Of a DNA stretch of 47,970 bases, positions 38,180-47,970 are shown piece after piece. Where the stretch lies: positions 1-47,970 of the forward strand of contig JABFXC010000030.1 in assembly GCA_013361935.1 (NCBI GenBank), in the 5' to 3' direction. Position 1 is the stretch's first letter. The number at the start of each line of letters is the position of its first letter. This stretch comes from Gemmatimonadaceae bacterium (lineage in GTDB: Bacteria > Gemmatimonadota > Gemmatimonadetes > Gemmatimonadales > Gemmatimonadaceae). The translations under genes and the position numbers were made by a program. The notes under the pieces were generated by a model. The model had not been told where the DNA came from and did no database searches. It saw nothing but the letters and a program-made list of their open reading frames with translations.

Positions 38180-39553
38180 TCAGATCCGGACGCCCTGCGT
38201 GCGGAGCCAGCCTTCCATCTCGTCGCGGATCTGCGCGAGCCGCTCGGCGCTGCGCGCCTCGTAGCGCGTCACGAGGATCGGCTGGGTGTTCGAGGCGCGA
38301 ATGAGTCCCCATCCGTCGCCGAACAGCACGCGCGCGCCGTCGACGCCGACCACCTCGCGTCGGCTCGTGAAGTGCTCCACCGCGCGACGGACGATGTCGA
38401 ACTTCTCCTCCTCCGGCACGTCGACGCGGATCTCCGGCGTCGAGACGAAATGCGGCACGTCGGCCAGGAGCTCGCTCACCGATTTGCCGGAATCCGCGAC
38501 GATGCGGAGCAGGCGCGCCGCCCCGTAGAGCGCGTCGTCGTGGCCGTAGAAGCCTTCGGTAAAGAACATGTGCCCGGACATCTCGCCGGCGACGGGCGCG
38601 CTCAGCTCGCGCATCTTGTCCTTGATCAGCGAGTGCCCGGTCTTCCACATCACCGGCTCCCCGCCCGCCTTGCGAATCTCGTCGGGCAGCGCCTGCGAGC
38701 ACTTCACGTCGAAGATGATCGCCTGCCTCTTCCCCGTACGCGCGAGCACGTCGCGCGCGTAGAGAATGAGCACGTGATCGCCCCAGACTATCCGGCCATG
38801 GTCGTCGATCACGCCGATGCGATCGGCGTCGCCGTCGAACGCCACGCCGAGGTCGGCGTGCCGCTCCTTCACAGCCGCGACGACGTCCTCGAGGTTCTCC
38901 TCGACGGTCGGATCGGGATGGTGGTTCGGAAAGGTACCGTCGCTCTCGCAGAAGAGCGGGATCTGCGTGATGCCTAGCCGCTCGAAGAGCGCGCCGGCGA
39001 CGAGCGCGCCGGCCCCGTTGCCGCAGTCCACGGCGACGGTGAGCGGGCGCGAGATCCTGCCGACGCGCGCGACGATGTCGTCGATGTAACGCGGGATCAC
39101 GCTCGCGTCGCTCGTCACCGCACCGCGCTCCGCCTGCGGGCGAAGTCCCTTCGCCTGCAGCGCGTACAGTGCCTGGATCTGCTCGCCGTGCATCGTCTGC
39201 GTGCCGATGCAGAGCTTGAACCCGTTGTACTCCGGCGGATTGTGCGAGCCGGTGATCTGGATGCCGCCGATCACCGGGAGATGGTGCAGCGACCAGTAGA
39301 CGAGGGGCGTCGGGACCACGCCGACGTCGACGACGTCCAGCCCCTGCTCGGTGATTCCCTGCACCAGCGCGTCGCGCAGCTTCGCCCCGCTCGGCCGGTT
39401 GTCACGCCCGACCGCGACCGCCCCACGCGTGCCGCGCTCGCGGAGAAACGCGGCATATGCGGAACCGACGGCGTGCGCCGCCTCGACGGTGAGGTCGCGG
39501 TCGACGATCCCACGGATGTCGTACTGCCGGAAGATCCCTGCGGAAACGGTCAT
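38180..39553 (-). CDS. phosphomannomutase / phosphoglucomutase
   Basis: 457 residues, alpha-D-phosphohexomutase family, class of AlgC/ManB. Catalytic Ser103 lies in TGSHNPPEYNG; the metal-binding loop is FDGDADRIG (Asp240-Arg245); the sugar-binding loop is GEMSGHMFF; the phosphate-binding loop is RASNTQP near the C-terminus. GEMSGH is usual for enzymes that accept mannose and glucose phosphates, distinct from GlmM. It would supply mannose 1-phosphate for the GDP-mannose used by the DPM-like GT2. The ATG at 39553 is the only well-placed start. First gene in its group, behind the nuo end. Confidence 0.95.
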   Translation of the reverse strand: MTVSAGIFRQYDIRGIVDRDLTVEAAHAVGSAYAAFLRERGTRGAVAVGRDNRPSGAKLRDALVQGITEQGLDVVDVGVVPTPLVYWSLHHLPVIGGIQITGSHNPPEYNGFKLCIGTQTMHGEQIQALYALQAKGLRPQAERGAVTSDASVIPRYIDDIVARVGRISRPLTVAVDCGNGAGALVAGALFERLGITQIPLFCESDGTFPNHHPDPTVEENLEDVVAAVKERHADLGVAFDGDADRIGVIDDHGRIVWGDHVLILYARDVLARTGKRQAIIFDVKCSQALPDEIRKAGGEPVMWKTGHSLIKDKMRELSAPVAGEMSGHMFFTEGFYGHDDALYGAARLLRIVADSGKSVSELLADVPHFVSTPEIRVDVPEEEKFDIVRRAVEHFTSRREVVGVDGARVLFGDGWGLIRASNTQPILVTRYEARSAERLAQIRDEMEGWLRTQGVRI

Positions 39554-39597
39554 TGCGAGAGAGTGCGGTATCGAAGTACGGAGGGGGGCGAAACGTC

Positions 39598-39621
39598 GCG
39601 GGGCCGCCTCGGCGGCCCCGC
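39598..39621 (-). terminator. GC hairpin after the nuo operon
   Basis: An 11-bp stem: GCGGGGCCGCC (39598-39608) pairs with GGCGGCCCCGC (39611-39621), with a minimal loop. On the minus strand it lies six bases past the nuoN stop and is followed only by GACGTTTCG, so the T-run is short. Likely the 3' end of the nuo transcript. Confidence 0.55.
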
Positions 39622-39626
39622 TGGTC

Positions 39627-41180
39627 TCACCGCCGCGCCGGCGGTAACGATGGCAAGGGCACCGCGCTGCTCGTCGCCGGGACCGTCAGCGCGCCGTACG
39701 GCGCGCTGCCCTCGGTAAGACGCACGAGGCGTTCCGGGAAGAAGCCGAGCACGATGAGCAGGACCGCGGATGCGGCGATGACGAACCCGGTGAGTCCCCG
39801 CGACCGCGCGGGAATCGCCGCGCTGGCCACCCGCGGGCGCATGAACATGACCATCACCACGTACAGGTAGTAGCCCGCGGAGATCACGCTCGTGAGGACG
39901 AGGATCACCGCCAGCTTCCAGTGCGGCGAGGGCGCCTGCAGCGCGGCGCGGATGACGTACCACTTCGCGAAGAAGCCGGCGCCTCCGAAGACGGGGAAGC
40001 CGAGCAGCGCGAGCATGAACACCGCCATCGCCACGGCGAGCCAGGGACGCACCGTCCAGAGCCCGGCGTAGTCGTCGACGTTCAGCGAGCGCTCCCCCGG
40101 GTCGCCGAGGGCGACGACGACGGCGAAGGATCCCATCGTCGCGATCGTGTAGACGAAGGCGTAGAACAGAAACGCCTCGGAACCCGCGGGGCTGTTCACC
40201 GTGAGCGCGACCAGCAGATAGCCCGCGTGCGCGATGCTCGAATACGCGAGCAGTCGCTTCAGGTCCCGCTGGCGCAGCGCGATGATGTTCCCCACGGCCA
40301 TCGTGACGGCCGCGAGCCACCAGACGGCGTTGTGCCAGCTCGCGTAGACCGGCGTGAAGGCCTCGTACCAGATCCGCAGGAACGCGGCGAATGCCGCCGC
40401 CTTCACCGCGGCCGCCATGTAGCCGGTGATGGGGGTCGGCGCGCCCTCGTAGACGTCGGGCGCCCACATGTGGAAGGGCGCGGCAGCGACCTTGAAGCCG
40501 AAGCCGACGAGCATCAGCGCGATGCCGGTGAGCAGCAGCGGGCTCGTCGTGAGCCCGAAGCGCATGACGCGGTCGCCGATCACCGACAGGTTCGTCGCGC
40601 CGGTCGCCCCGTAGACGAGCGCCATGCCGTAGAGCAGAAACGCCGTCGAGAACGCGCCGAGCAGGAAGTACTTCATCGCCGCTTCGGCGGAGCGCGGGCT
40701 GCGGCGGTTCATGCCGGCGAGCACGTACGTCGCGACGGACATCGTCTCGATGCCGAGGAACACGATCATCAGATCGCGCGCCGCGGCGAGCAGCATCATC
40801 CCCGACGTCGCGAGCAGGATGAGGACGTGCGACTCGGGGGCGAAGATGCCCTCGCGCTCGTTGTAGTCCATCGACAGCGCGATGGTCCCGGCGGTGCCGA
40901 GCAGGAGCACGAGGTCGGCGATCCAGCGGAAGCGGTCGACCGCGATGGGTCCCGGGGTCGCCGTGACGTGACGATACATGAACCAGCCGATCGCGATCGT
41001 CGTGAGTACGATCAGGCCGAGGCATGCCGCGCCGACCGAGCGCTGGTGGCGCGCGCTCTCCGGCCGCCACGCCGCCCAGAGCAGGAGGATCATCGCCCCG
41101 CCCATCAGCAGCAGATCCGGAAGCAGCGCGAGGCTGAGCTGCGCGGGGAACGAGAGGTCGAGGTGCGTCATGAAGTTCAT
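39627..41180 (-). CDS. nuoN: NADH-quinone oxidoreductase subunit N
   Basis: 517 residues, an antiporter-like proton-pumping subunit of complex I with about 14 membrane segments. Marks are FLGIETMSVATYVLAGM (with the conserved Glu), VGFGFKVAAAPFHMWAPDVYEGAP (conserved Lys and the loop typical of NuoN) and LLAYSSIAHAGYLL. The ATG at 41180 overlaps the nuoM stop (ATGA); Met4 is an alternative. The C-terminal 25 residues are Pro/Ser/Ala-rich and probably disordered. Last gene of the nuo run. Confidence 0.97.
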   Translation of the reverse strand: MNFMTHLDLSFPAQLSLALLPDLLLMGGAMILLLWAAWRPESARHQRSVGAACLGLIVLTTIAIGWFMYRHVTATPGPIAVDRFRWIADLVLLLGTAGTIALSMDYNEREGIFAPESHVLILLATSGMMLLAAARDLMIVFLGIETMSVATYVLAGMNRRSPRSAEAAMKYFLLGAFSTAFLLYGMALVYGATGATNLSVIGDRVMRFGLTTSPLLLTGIALMLVGFGFKVAAAPFHMWAPDVYEGAPTPITGYMAAAVKAAAFAAFLRIWYEAFTPVYASWHNAVWWLAAVTMAVGNIIALRQRDLKRLLAYSSIAHAGYLLVALTVNSPAGSEAFLFYAFVYTIATMGSFAVVVALGDPGERSLNVDDYAGLWTVRPWLAVAMAVFMLALLGFPVFGGAGFFAKWYVIRAALQAPSPHWKLAVILVLTSVISAGYYLYVVMVMFMRPRVASAAIPARSRGLTGFVIAASAVLLIVLGFFPERLVRLTEGSAPYGALTVPATSSAVPLPSLPPARR

Positions 41181-42784
41181 GGATTCCCCGCGCTGGCGAC
41201 GTTCGCCGCGGGCGCGACGCCCGACACCTGCGTCACGAGCTGTTGAGCCGAAGCCTCCATCCGGCGAAGCACCGGCGCAGGATAGATCCCCAGCCAGAGG
41301 ATGACGGCGACGAGCGGCAGCATCAGCGCGAGCTCGCGCGCGTTGAGATCCGGGATGTGCTCGTTCTCCGCGCGGTCGAGACGGTTGAAGATGATCCGCT
41401 GGATCGCCCACAGGAGGTACGCCGCGGCGAAGATGACGCCCATCGTCGCGAACGTCGCGAGGTACGGAGCCGTCTGGAAGGAGCCGAGGAGCACGAGGAA
41501 CTCGCCGACGAAGCCGTTCGTGCCGGGCAGCCCGATGGAGCTGAGCGACACGAAGGTGAGCAGCGCCGCGAACAGCGGAACGACGCGCGCGATGCCGCCG
41601 TACGCCGCGAGCTCACGGGTGTGCCTGCGCTCGTAGATCATCCCGATGAGGAGGAAGAGCGCGCCCGTCGAGATGCCGTGGTTGATCATGATCATCAGCG
41701 CGCCCTGGATGCTCTGCGTCGTCAGGGCGAAGATGCCGAGCATGACGAAGCCGAGGTGGCTCACCGAGGAGTACGCGACGAGCTTCTTGAAGTCCGGCTG
41801 CACCATGGCGACGAGCGCGCCATAGAGCACGCCGACCGTCCCGAGCACGAGGAAGGTCGTCCGGATCGCCGGGTGCATCGCCGCGTCCGGGAAGAACGGG
41901 AGCGCGAAGCGCAGGAACCCGTACGTTCCCATCTTCAGCATGATCCCGGCGAGGATCACCGAGCCCGCGGTCGGCGCCTCCACGTGCGCGTCCGGCAGCC
42001 ACGTGTGGAAGGGGAACATCGGCACCTTGATCGCGAACGCGAGCGCGAAGGCGAAGAACATCAGGAACGACGCCGGCACCATGGCACCGAAGAGGCTGGT
42101 CATCCCACCGCTGCCGGCCATCCGCTGCACGGCGTCGTAGGCGAAGTTCGGCCCCGTCCCGCCGCCGGCCTTGATGCCCAGATACACGATCGCGACGAGC
42201 ATCAGCAGCGAGCCGACCATCGTGTAGATGAAGAACTTCATCGTCGCGTAGATGCGCCGCTCCCCGCCCCAGATCCCGATGATGAAGTACATCGGGACGA
42301 GCATCATCTCCCACATCACGTAGAAGAGGAAGAGATCGCGCGCGACGAACACCCCGAGCATCCCCGTCGTCAACAGGAGGAGGAGCGCGTAGTAGCTGTG
42401 CCGCTTGATGCGGATGCTGGTCCAGCTCCCGAGCACCGCCAGCGGCATCAGGAAGGTCGTCAGCAGCACCATCATCAGCGAGATGCCGTCGATGCCGAGG
42501 GCGAAGCGCACGCCCCAGGACGGGATCCACGTCAGGTCGAGCGTCGCCTGCATCGCCGCGGTGCTCGGGTCGTACGACCACCAGAGCCCGAGCGACACGA
42601 CGAACTCGATGATGAAGGCCCAGAGCGCGATCTGTCGCGGCGTGCCCGAGGCGCGATCGCGCGCGTCGTTGTCGCCGAGCATCGCGCCGTGCACCCAGAT
42701 CCCCATGGCCGCCAGCGCGGGGATGACGAGCAGCGCGAGCAGCACCCAGCTGTCGTAACCGATCGAATCGAGAAACTCGCGCAT
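41177..42784 (-). CDS. nuoM: NADH-quinone oxidoreductase subunit M
   Basis: 535 residues, antiporter-like membrane subunit. Marks are FYVMWEMMLVPMYFIIGIWGG (conserved Glu), KVPMFPFHTWLPDAHVEAPT (conserved Lys, loop sequence) and LVAYSSVSHLGFVMLG. About 14 hydrophobic segments. The tail after the last helix (ASAQQLVTQVSGVAP) is short. Start ATG at 42784, four bases after the nuoL stop. Confidence 0.98.
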   Translation of the reverse strand: MREFLDSIGYDSWVLLALLVIPALAAMGIWVHGAMLGDNDARDRASGTPRQIALWAFIIEFVVSLGLWWSYDPSTAAMQATLDLTWIPSWGVRFALGIDGISLMMVLLTTFLMPLAVLGSWTSIRIKRHSYYALLLLLTTGMLGVFVARDLFLFYVMWEMMLVPMYFIIGIWGGERRIYATMKFFIYTMVGSLLMLVAIVYLGIKAGGGTGPNFAYDAVQRMAGSGGMTSLFGAMVPASFLMFFAFALAFAIKVPMFPFHTWLPDAHVEAPTAGSVILAGIMLKMGTYGFLRFALPFFPDAAMHPAIRTTFLVLGTVGVLYGALVAMVQPDFKKLVAYSSVSHLGFVMLGIFALTTQSIQGALMIMINHGISTGALFLLIGMIYERRHTRELAAYGGIARVVPLFAALLTFVSLSSIGLPGTNGFVGEFLVLLGSFQTAPYLATFATMGVIFAAAYLLWAIQRIIFNRLDRAENEHIPDLNARELALMLPLVAVILWLGIYPAPVLRRMEASAQQLVTQVSGVAPAANVASAGNP

Positions 42785-42788
42785 CGAA

Positions 42789-45019
<2,231 letters not shown>

Positions 45020-45020
<1 letters not shown>

Positions 45021-45313
45021 CAGCCCTTGAGGATGTTGATGTTCTGGAGATTGACCGTCTGCTTGTGACGGAACATCGCGATGATGATCGCCAGCCCGAC
45101 TGCCGCTTCGGCCGCCGCCACCGTCATGACGAAGAAGACGAAGACCTGGCCGGCGACCCCGTACGCGCGCGCGAAGGCGACGAACGACAGGTTCACGGCG
45201 TTGAGCATCAGCTCCACGCACATGAAGATGATGATCGCGTTGCGCCGCGTGAGCACGCCGATCACGCCGATGGTGAAGAGCACCGCCGAGAAGAAGATCG
45301 CTTCAGCGAGCAT
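45020..45313 (-). CDS. nuoK: NADH-quinone oxidoreductase subunit K
   Basis: 97 residues, three membrane helices, the normal size. Two conserved glutamates sit in helices 2 and 3 ([12 protein letters not shown] and [11 protein letters not shown]), part of the proton path. The ATG at 45313 lies inside the nuoJ end (11-base overlap). Confidence 0.98.
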
Positions 45314-45854
45314 CCGCCGCCCTCCGCTGCTTGCCGATCATGACCGCGCCGACCACCGCCGCGAGCAGGAGCACGCTCGTGACCTCGAAGGGGAGCAGGT
45401 ACGTGGTGAACAGCGGGCCGGCGACCATCCCGACCGCGCCCATGCTGTTGATCGCCTCCGCGGCCGTCCCGCGCGGGATCGCGAGACCGGGGACGCTGTG
45501 CGCCCGCGTCAACGCGAAGATCTCCGCGAGCAGCGCGAGTCCGACCAGGCCCGCCACCAGCCGCCATCCCCCGCTCCGCACGTCCGCGATCTCGCTCGGC
45601 TGGCCGAGGTTGAGGAGCATGATGACGAAGAGGAACACGACCATGATCGCGCCCGCGTACACCAGCACCTGGATCACGCCGATGAACGGCGCGTCGAGCA
45701 TGACGTAGAGCGCGGCGAGGGAGAACATCGTGCTGACGAGCCACATCGCCGCCGAGACGGGACTCTTCCTCGTCACGAAGAGGATCGCCGAGGCGACCGC
45801 GATGATCCCGAAGAGGTAGAAGTGGAACGTGTAGAACAGCGGATAGCTTTCCAT
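45303..45854 (-). CDS. nuoJ: NADH-quinone oxidoreductase subunit J
   Basis: 183 residues, five membrane helices. The conserved [25 protein letters not shown] (given only in part: [15 protein letters not shown]) is the mark of NuoJ. The ATG at 45854 overlaps the nuoI stop by one base. Longer frames upstream are artefacts. Confidence 0.97.
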   Translation of the reverse strand: MESYPLFYTFHFYLFGIIAVASAILFVTRKSPVSAAMWLVSTMFSLAALYVMLDAPFIGVIQVLVYAGAIMVVFLFVIMLLNLGQPSEIADVRSGGWRLVAGLVGLALLAEIFALTRAHSVPGLAIPRGTAAEAINSMGAVGMVAGPLFTTYLLPFEVTSVLLLAAVVGAVMIGKQRRAADAR

Positions 45855-46351
45855 CACTGTCCCTTCGGATCCGAGGGGTCCCACATCTCGCACACCGGGT
45901 GCGTCTGGGCCATCAGCCGCTCGAGGTCGTAGACGAAGCCCTCGCGGCTGTACTCCGAGTTCTCGTAGTGCCGCCCGACGTGGATCGCCTCCTCCGGGCA
46001 TACCTCCTGGCAGTAGCCGCAGAAGATGCAGCGGAACTCGTCGATCTCGAAGATCAGCGGATAGCGGTTGCCCTGCTCGTCCTCACCGGGCACGAGCTTG
46101 ATGCAGTTCGCCGGGCAGACGGTCGGGCAGAGGCCGCAGGCGACGCATTTCGCCTTGCCGTCTTCGGTCGTGAGCATGCGGTGCGTCCCCCGCCAGCGCG
46201 GCGAGAGTGGCCACTTCTGCTCGGGGTACTGCACCGTGACCTTGTGCGTGTCGAACAGGTGTTTGAGGGTGAGCGCCATCCCCTGGAGTGTCGCGCGCAC
46301 GTAGCTCGTCTGCTCGATGGGACGCTCGAGAACCTTCACTCCGATCGCCAT
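45854..46351 (-). CDS. nuoI: NADH-quinone oxidoreductase subunit I
   Basis: 165 residues, peripheral arm protein with two 4Fe-4S clusters: Cys69, 72, 75, 79 (CVACGLCPTVC) and Cys108, 111, 114, 118 (CIFCGYCQEVC). These are N6a and N6b, which pass electrons to NuoB and the quinone. ATG at 46351, one base after the nuoH stop. Confidence 0.98.
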   Translation of the reverse strand: MAIGVKVLERPIEQTSYVRATLQGMALTLKHLFDTHKVTVQYPEQKWPLSPRWRGTHRMLTTEDGKAKCVACGLCPTVCPANCIKLVPGEDEQGNRYPLIFEIDEFRCIFCGYCQEVCPEEAIHVGRHYENSEYSREGFVYDLERLMAQTHPVCEMWDPSDPKGQ

Positions 46352-46352
46352 G

Positions 46353-47639
46353 TCAGTCTCCAGTCTCCCGCGGCGTCAGTGTCGAGCGGTGCGCCATCGT
46401 GCGCAACCGCGCAAGCTCGCCCGCGCTGATTCGCGAGCTCGCCGGACTGACGATGCGCCCGCGGTCCAGCCAGCCGAACACGATGAACACGACCACGATG
46501 TTCAGTGCGAACATGGACAGCGCGAATCGCCAGTCGCGCGGGACGCCGAGCGCGTCCAGCCCGAGGATCGCCGCGGCGATGATCACGATGTAGGCCAGCG
46601 CCATCGGCAGCATCACCTTCCAGCCGAGTGACATGAGCTGGTCGTAGCGGAACCGCGGCAGCGTCCAGCGGATCCACATGTAGAGGAACAGGAAGAACGA
46701 GAGCTTCCCGAGGAATGCCACGAGCGTGAGCAGCGTCTTCAGCACCGAGAACGGAGGGAGGTTGTCCCAGAGCGTGAACGGGATGTCCCATCCGCCGAGG
46801 AAGAGCGTCGTCATCAGCGCGCTCGCGGTCACCATGTTCGCGTATTCGGCGATGAAGAAGAAGCTGAACTTCATCGCCGAATACTCGCTGTGGTAGCCGG
46901 CGACGAGCTCCGCCTCCGCCTCCGGAAGATCGAAGGGAACGCGGTTCGTCTCGGCGAAGGCGGCGACCATGAAGATGAAGAAGGCGAGCGTCAGGGTGAC
47001 GATGTTCCACCCCTGATGCGCCTGCGTCATCACGATCGCGCCGAGGGTGACGTTGCCGGCGAGCATCACTACCGGGATCGTCGCCATCCCCATCGCGATC
47101 TCGTAGGAGATCATCTGCGCGCTCGAGCGGAGCCCGCCGAGCAGCGCGTACTTGTTGTTCGACGACCAGCCGGCGAGCACGATCCCGTACACGCCGAGCG
47201 AGGAGATCGCGAGGATGTACAGGAAGCCGACCGGGATGTCGGCGAGCACGAGGTCGACCCGCCCCCACCGTGTCGGCAGCGGCGACCCGAAGGGGATCAC
47301 CGCCCAGGTGATGAGCGCCGGCATGAAGGCCAGCATCGGCGCGATGAGGAAGAGCGCCTTGTTCGAGAACTTCGGGAACGTCTCTTCCTTGACGAAGTTC
47401 TTCAGCCCGTCGGCGAGGGGCTGCATGAGGCCGCCCGGCCCGACGCGGTTCGGGCCGTGCCGGTCCTGGATCCACGCGCTGATCTTCCGCTCGGCCAACG
47501 TGAGCAGCGCCGCGGCGACCATGTAGAGCGTGAAGACGACGAGCAGCTTGATCAGGCTGAAGATCAGCCAGGGCCAGAAGTGCAGCGGCGGCAGCTGCGG
47601 GTCCGCGGCCTGGAGCAGGGCGAGCACCGGCAAGCTCAT
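46353..47639 (-). CDS. nuoH: NADH-quinone oxidoreductase subunit H
   Basis: 428 residues, about 100 longer than many NuoH, with the added length in the first 30 and the last 50 residues. Membrane subunit forming the quinone chamber. Marks are LLTLAERKISAWIQDRHGPNRVGPGG (in part ERKISAWIQDRHGPNRVGP) and VAAFAETNRVPFDLPEAEAEL. About eight to nine membrane segments. The ATG at 47639 overlaps the nuoG stop (ATGA). Confidence 0.97.
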   Translation of the reverse strand: MSLPVLALLQAADPQLPPLHFWPWLIFSLIKLLVVFTLYMVAAALLTLAERKISAWIQDRHGPNRVGPGGLMQPLADGLKNFVKEETFPKFSNKALFLIAPMLAFMPALITWAVIPFGSPLPTRWGRVDLVLADIPVGFLYILAISSLGVYGIVLAGWSSNNKYALLGGLRSSAQMISYEIAMGMATIPVVMLAGNVTLGAIVMTQAHQGWNIVTLTLAFFIFMVAAFAETNRVPFDLPEAEAELVAGYHSEYSAMKFSFFFIAEYANMVTASALMTTLFLGGWDIPFTLWDNLPPFSVLKTLLTLVAFLGKLSFFLFLYMWIRWTLPRFRYDQLMSLGWKVMLPMALAYIVIIAAAILGLDALGVPRDWRFALSMFALNIVVVFIVFGWLDRGRIVSPASSRISAGELARLRTMAHRSTLTPRETGD

Positions 47640-47970
47640 CGCGCACCTCCCGCGACCGTGCGTCCCTTGAGACCCAAAGTGTCGTAGGACATTCCGGCGA
47701 ACGGCGCTTCGACCGCCGCCAGCGCCGCGAACGCCTCGCTCGCGAGGAAGAAGTTCGCCGGCTCGCCGAGCCGCGCGAGAAGGTCGCCGACCACCGAGTA
47801 GCTGGGCCGCGCGTTTCCGGGAGCCGCCTTGACCTGCAGGAAGCGCTGGACGCGTCCGTCGACGTTCGTGAAGGTGCCTTCCTCTTCGGCGAACGTCCCG
47901 ACCGGGAGGACGACGGCCGCGCCGCGCGCCCACGTCGGCAGCGTCGAGCCGATGACGACGATCGCCTTGG
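47636..47970 (-). CDS. nuoG: NADH-quinone oxidoreductase subunit G, C-terminal part
   Basis: Partial: the gene runs off the right edge, so only the last 110 residues or so are seen. The frame has VVLPVGTFAEEEGTFTNVDG and RVQRFLQVKAAPGNARPSY, typical of the molybdopterin-oxidoreductase-like end of NuoG (VLP...FAE..GTF.N.EGR.Q). Its TGA overlaps the nuoH ATG by four bases, which confirms the frame. The Fe-S cluster part lies outside the window. Confidence 0.9.
   Translation of the reverse strand, partial: KAIVVIGSTLPTWARGAAVVLPVGTFAEEEGTFTNVDGRVQRFLQVKAAPGNARPSYSVVGDLLARLGEPANFFLASEAFAALAAVEAPFAGMSYDTLGLKGRTVAGGAR

Noticed and set aside
35923..38304. A 793-codon open frame antisense to the UPF0182 gene
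   Set aside because: Low-complexity Arg/Glu-rich translation; the minus strand holds recognisable family motifs.

Overview
The window is GC-rich chromosomal DNA (roughly 68-70 % by eye) from a diderm, LPS-type bacterium. It carries Kdo synthesis and Lpt transport genes, a signal-peptide protein that looks like an outer-membrane barrel, a 14-subunit type complex I (nuo) and sigma-54. The gene set and style (TIGR02265-like protein, very tight GTGA/ATGA overlaps, GTG/TTG starts) suggest Gemmatimonadota or a relative; this taxonomic guess is inference and no marker gene settles it. I see no insertion sequence, prophage, CRISPR array or rRNA. The window is mostly core genome.

Layout. (1) 1-2920, plus strand: a proline-rich protein of unknown function, acylphosphatase, adenine phosphoribosyltransferase, a TIGR02265/V4R-like sensor-type protein, tRNA-Arg(CCU) and a membrane-anchored TPR protein closed by a strong terminator. 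(2) 2918-3456: an apparently gene-free stretch with an AT-rich island. (3) 3457-11436: cell-envelope genes, namely dapF, a dolichol-phosphate-mannose-synthase-like GT2, a YfhO-like membrane protein, a methyltransferase, a flippase-like membrane protein and a GT4. (4) 10435-20808, minus strand: ten telescoped genes, kdsB-pyrG-kdsA-kdsC-kdsD-lptC-lptA-lptB-rpoN-GT2, nearly all overlapping by 1-4 bases. (5) 20928-31106, minus strand: DUF177-rpmF-plsX-fabH-fabD-fabG-acpP-fabF-ispF-dedA-xerD-pabA and a bactofilin-like/barrel protein. (6) 31107-31371: a 155-nt near-palindromic G-rich repeat. (7) 31372-39553, minus strand: phosphomannomutase, UPF0182, then carbamate kinase-sucC-sucD-(EIIA-CBS)-ndk. 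(8) 39627-47970, minus strand: nuoN to nuoG, with nuoG cut by the window edge.

How it fits together. Regions 4 and 5 build the outer membrane: fatty-acid synthesis supplies acyl chains, CTP synthase supplies CTP for CMP-Kdo, the kds genes make Kdo, and Lpt genes export LPS. The envelope glycosyltransferases in region 3 and the phosphomannomutase in region 7 would supply and use activated sugars. Region 7 couples two substrate-level-phosphorylation enzymes (carbamate kinase and succinyl-CoA synthetase) with nucleoside diphosphate kinase, and region 8 is the respiratory entry point.

The least ordinary items are: LptB with an extra N-terminal domain of about 135 residues; a PTS-EIIA-like domain fused to two CBS domains beside sucCD; the long G-rich inverted repeat; a signal-peptide protein joining bactofilin-like repeats to a probable barrel; a recurrent CGTTAGG motif that holds most of the rare TTA-type triplets noticed; and promoters set so close to start codons that some transcripts may be leaderless. 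None of these amounts to a clearly new multi-gene system. All gene identities come from reading motifs and operon context; no database search was run.
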